NCBI GenBank assembly: GCA_027451645.1
Contig: DAIDIX010000060.1
Coordinates: 1-8,925 of the forward strand
DNA length: 8,925 nucleotides
DNA from: Candidatus Dormiibacterota bacterium
Lineage (GTDB): Bacteria; Chloroflexota; Dormibacteria; Aeolococcales; Aeolococcaceae
Reading direction: 5' to 3'
The notes beneath the pieces were generated by a model. That model was not told the DNA's origin, made no database searches, and worked only from the letters and a program-made list of their open reading frames with translations. The position numbers and the translations under genes are program-made. Within the stretch, counting starts at the first letter, position 1. The number at the start of each line of letters is the position of its first letter. Shown here piece by piece: positions 7,064-8,925 of the stretch.

Positions 7064-7092
7064 ATTAATACACCGTGTATCACGGTAGTCAC
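7064..7092 (-). promoter_or_regulatory. Candidate promoter of the camelysin/LamG/SipW operon with an inverted repeat in its spacer
   Basis: On the - strand GTGACT (7092-7087) and ATTAAT (7069-7064) are separated by 17 bp. Each matches the sigma70 consensus at four of six positions. The spacer contains ACCGTG-ATA-CACGGT (7086-7072), a perfect 6-bp inverted repeat with a 3-bp centre. The candidate upstream of the other peptidase has a similar -35 (CTGACT), also with a 17-bp gap. Expected transcription start is near 7057, giving a leader of about 88 nt. The assignment is tentative because the hexamers are weak. Confidence 0.3.
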
Positions 7093-7127
7093 TGCATCGT
7101 CACGATGGGGATATTGCTGTACCGGTA
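7072..7127. promoter_or_regulatory. Cluster of three short perfect palindromes upstream of the camelysin operon (putative operators)
   Basis: Within 56 bp lie three sites: ACCGTG-TAT-CACGGT (7072-7086), CATCG-TCA-CGATG (7095-7107) and TACCGGTA (7120-7127). The first and third also share the direct repeat CGGTAGT (7083-7089 and 7123-7129), 40 bp apart, close to four helical turns. The cluster lies in the non-coding gap between the first peptidase gene and the camelysin-like gene, in the right place for regulator binding. The rest of the gap (6969-7246) shows no convincing gene. Its promoter-proximal part (7012-7070) is AT-rich. Confidence 0.4.
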
Positions 7128-7222
7128 GTGTACTCCTGCATGTGCGCAGTTGGGCAATGACGTATGCGTAACAACGGAGTCAGGACAGGGAAAGAGGCGG
7201 GCAGCATATTGAGAGGAGGTGG

Positions 7223-7246
7223 ATGCATGCCCGGGAGCATGTGCAT
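7223..7246 (-). terminator. Weak hairpin directly after the first signal peptidase stop codon
   Basis: The inverted repeat ATGCA-TGC and GCA-TG-TGCAT, with a CCGGGA loop and a 2-nt bulge, begins at the base after the TGA (7249-7247). It could form an 8-bp stem in the transcript. There is no U-tract behind it, so intrinsic termination is doubtful; it may instead protect the 3' end or be fortuitous. Confidence 0.25.
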
Positions 7247-8083
7247 TCAGTGCTTTCTCTCCCACAGCACGAGTCCAAATGGCAGGAGGAGCAGGCACAG
7301 AAAGATGATCCAGTCAGCAAGGGTTGGAACAGGACTGACATTGACCTGTACTGTGCCTTCGATACTGGAATTGAAGCGCTGGAATGTCCAGTTCCCAGTG
7401 GCGTTTGAGGGGATGATCTGGGAGGCCTGGTGCATCTCATGGGGTACGAAGGCACGTACGGGGATCCATCCGCTGTTGATGACATGCACGGATGCATGCG
7501 TTGCACTGATGGCAGTGAACTCGACATTCGCATTGATGAGTGGCCGTTCAATATCGAAGAGATAGATGCAGGTGAGCGCGAGGACAGTGATGACGAGGAA
7601 CTTGCCATTTGCCTCGGCATGGAGGACACGGTGCAGCAGTTCATGGATGAGAAAAGCGAGAAGGGAAAGGAGGGCAGCTGCTGTGAGAGTGGCAATACCC
7701 CAGCCCAGCCATGGGAATATCCGGATGACTGTTCCCACAGTATCCTTGGGAGCAACTGTCCATGGATCATCGTATATGTTCGCAACGCCATGGGTAGTGT
7801 ATGAGCCATCTGGGTTCACGGAAACGACAACATGGGTGAATGTCTGGCTGGGATCGCCTGGCGGATGAAACGCGATGATGTGGCCAGGAACAGCGTGCGT
7901 GCGACTGCGGTTGACAACCGCAATGCTTCCCACAGGAATGCGGGGAACCATGGACGCTGTTCTCACCTCATAGAGCGTGTATGGCGAATACACTGGCAGG
8001 AGCACGATTGCAAGGAGGAAGAGTCCCACTCCTGCACCAAGGATGGTGAGGAGGCGATGCCAGTGTGTGCGAACATAGGTCAT
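7247..8083 (-). CDS. SipW/ER-type signal peptidase I with an altered acidic site and C-terminal module
   Basis: The 278-aa membrane protein of peptidase family S26B has TM1 at about 11-31, TASMVPRIPVGS at 42-53 with catalytic S44, and TFTHVVV at 81-87 with H84 as the general base. The following motif reads TTHGVANIYDDPWTV (96-110). The first aspartate of the family's T-K-G-D motif is Val100, and the lysine is His98. The second acidic position (D105/D106) is kept. TM2 (about 125-150) and TM3 (about 161-176) follow, then an outside segment (178-253) similar to that of the other peptidase (xERPLIxAxV and INxGWxPxxAF). TM4 (about 256-274) ends almost at the C-terminus, so the long cytoplasmic tail of the paralogue is absent. 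No ribosome site is evident before ATG 8083. A 6-codon frame, MHLDSP, ends on it in an ATGA overlap. The gene stands alone, 278 bp ahead of the camelysin operon. It could process the same substrates, another substrate, or serve an accessory role. Confidence 0.88.
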   Translation of the reverse strand: MTYVRTHWHRLLTILGAGVGLFLLAIVLLPVYSPYTLYEVRTASMVPRIPVGSIAVVNRSRTHAVPGHIIAFHPPGDPSQTFTHVVVSVNPDGSYTTHGVANIYDDPWTVAPKDTVGTVIRIFPWLGWGIATLTAAALLSLLAFLIHELLHRVLHAEANGKFLVITVLALTCIYLFDIERPLINANVEFTAISATHASVHVINSGWIPVRAFVPHEMHQASQIIPSNATGNWTFQRFNSSIEGTVQVNVSPVPTLADWIIFLCLLLLPFGLVLWERKH

Positions 8084-8136
8084 GGGCTGTCCAGGTGCAT
8101 GCAGATAGGAATGTATGGAGATGAAGTCTCACTCAG

Positions 8137-8165
8137 ATAATACGGGACAGAGGGATTTCAGTCAG
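8137..8165 (-). promoter_or_regulatory. Candidate sigma70-type promoter of the first signal peptidase gene
   Basis: On the - strand CTGACT (8165-8160, four of six -35 consensus bases) and TATTAT (8142-8137, five of six -10 bases) are separated by 17 bp. Transcription would begin near 8130, leaving a leader of about 47 nt before ATG 8083. On the + strand the overlapping GATAAT at 8136-8141 also matches five of six -10 bases. A shared bidirectional -10 serving the divergent gene at 8219 is therefore possible, although I see no good + strand -35. Confidence 0.4.
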
Positions 8166-8218
8166 GTGGATGGGCGGACTCCATTTCCGGGCATGGACTG
8201 GAGGCATCACAGCAGCTC

Positions 8219-8925
8219 ATGAACATATTGCTTCTGCAGGAGGCGATTGCTGCGTGGAAACGTGAGGATCCGCTTGCACTCGTCACCGTTCTCGTTCCCT
8301 CAGGCAGTGTCCGTGATGCATTGCTGAGTGACCTCCAGCTCGACAGGGTTGCGAACGTCATTGTCCGCACTCCTGACGATGCCTGTGCTCACTTCATTGA
8401 GATGGTGGGTCTCCCGGTTGCCATTCTTGAGGAGCCTGCTGTTCTTGGAATTCTCTACGGCATCCTGACACGCGAGGAGAAGTGTTCGCACCACGATGCA
8501 TGGGAAATTGCAAGAGAATGTGTTCACCACCGCACACAAGGGAATGGATCCGGGGATCCCCGAGGAGTACGTGCAGTTGCTGCACTTCATTCCCGATGCA
8601 GGAAAGGGACTGAGGTGGATGGGTGCATAGCCTTTGAGCATGCAGTCGAATATCTTGCAGCATGCACGGATGCGGGAAGTGCGATGGCTGCAGTGCAGCG
8701 TGCATTTGGGAATGTTGTCTTCTGGGGATGCTCTCTCGTGCAGAATGCCATCTGGAGTCCCTTTGTTGAAAGCATACGACGGCACTCAGCATCAGCTCTT
8801 GAAATGCTCGCAGATACATGGTGTACGGAAGAGGACGCAGGAACAGAGGTGCGTTTCACTTCCCATGCAGTCCATGACATGGACCATGAGATCCGGAGTG
8901 CACTGGGGAAGATCGCTTCTTGGGC
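8219..8925 (+). CDS. N-terminal part of an AddB/PD-(D/E)XK-type helicase-nuclease-like protein, cut by the window end
   Basis: A frame opens after TAA 8138-8140 and stays open to the last base, giving 235 residues from the first canonical start, ATG 8219. The segment WKREDPLALVTVLVPSG (13-29), followed by VANVIVRTP (44-52), resembles the opening of AddB-like subunits of ATP-dependent exonuclease/helicase complexes, where a strand of the type PLxxVTVVVPS leads the protein. A strand GNVVFWGCS (164-172) and the late DMDHEIRSALGKI (220-232), like the D-x-x-x-E-[VI]-R motif, fit the same family. These similarities are recalled patterns, not an alignment, so the name is tentative. A full-length AddB-like protein would be several times longer. 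GGAGG lies at 8200-8204, 14 nt before the ATG. Family similarity may extend slightly upstream (GLEASQQL), which leaves a non-canonical start possible. The gene is divergent from the first signal peptidase and probably unrelated in function. Confidence 0.65.
   Translation, partial: MNILLLQEAIAAWKREDPLALVTVLVPSGSVRDALLSDLQLDRVANVIVRTPDDACAHFIEMVGLPVAILEEPAVLGILYGILTREEKCSHHDAWEIARECVHHRTQGNGSGDPRGVRAVAALHSRCRKGTEVDGCIAFEHAVEYLAACTDAGSAMAAVQRAFGNVVFWGCSLVQNAIWSPFVESIRRHSASALEMLADTWCTEEDAGTEVRFTSHAVHDMDHEIRSALGKIASW

Noticed and set aside
8080..8100. Six-codon upstream frame MHLDSP ending in ATGA on the first peptidase start
   Set aside because: It has no ribosome site and no codon pattern suggesting attenuation, so it is probably chance.
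1..8925. CRISPR array, tRNA or rRNA genes, insertion sequence or transposase
   Set aside because: I saw no regularly spaced direct repeats, no tRNA-like cloverleaf segments, no transposase motifs and no terminal inverted repeats.

Overview
The window looks bacterial. Start sites are mostly ATG, one start is preceded by an exact GGAGG, and one promoter candidate carries an exact TTGACA -35 box. TGA and TAG are both used as stops, so the standard bacterial code fits. The host cannot be named from the sequence. A cassette of SipW-type signal peptidases with TasA/camelysin-like secreted proteins is known from Gram-positive bacteria (Firmicutes, Actinobacteria) and some candidate phyla. Moderate GC, GCA/GGA-rich codon use and an AddB-like ORF at the right edge make a Gram-positive actinobacterium-like host my best guess, but it is only a guess.

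Left part (1-3116). The 3' end of an unrecognised alpha-helical protein on the + strand (2-418) meets, stop codon to stop codon, a glycoside hydrolase family 38 alpha-mannosidase on the - strand (2529-415). Divergent from the mannosidase, across 113 bp, lies a small degenerate class I methyltransferase (2643-3116, +). The intergenic stretch holds the best promoter of the window (-35 TTGACA) and a GC hairpin directly before the mannosidase start codon.

Central and right part (3163-8083, all on the - strand). This is a secretion and surface-protein cassette. In transcription order it contains: (i) a SipW/ER-type (Ser-His) signal peptidase (8083-7247); (ii) a 278-bp gap holding three short palindromes and a possible promoter; (iii) a 231-aa TasA/camelysin-like secreted protein (6968-6273); (iv) 18 bp downstream, a 687-aa protein whose two ends match that camelysin-like protein and whose middle holds two tandem LamG/concanavalin-A-like domains (6254-4191); (v) a second SipW-type peptidase coupled to it by an ATGA overlap (4194-3163). 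Genes iii-v look like one operon: two SipW-dependent substrates plus their dedicated peptidase. Both peptidases carry the same extra C-terminal membrane and extracytoplasmic module, and the upstream peptidase has lost one of the usual active-site aspartates.

Right edge (8219-8925, +). Divergent from the first peptidase, an ORF open to the window end resembles the N-terminus of AddB/PD-(D/E)XK-type helicase-nucleases.

The most interesting content is the camelysin/LamG/SipW cassette, above all the apparent insertion of a LamG tandem inside a camelysin-type fold. The palindrome CTGCAG is also strikingly frequent: 26 copies by hand count.
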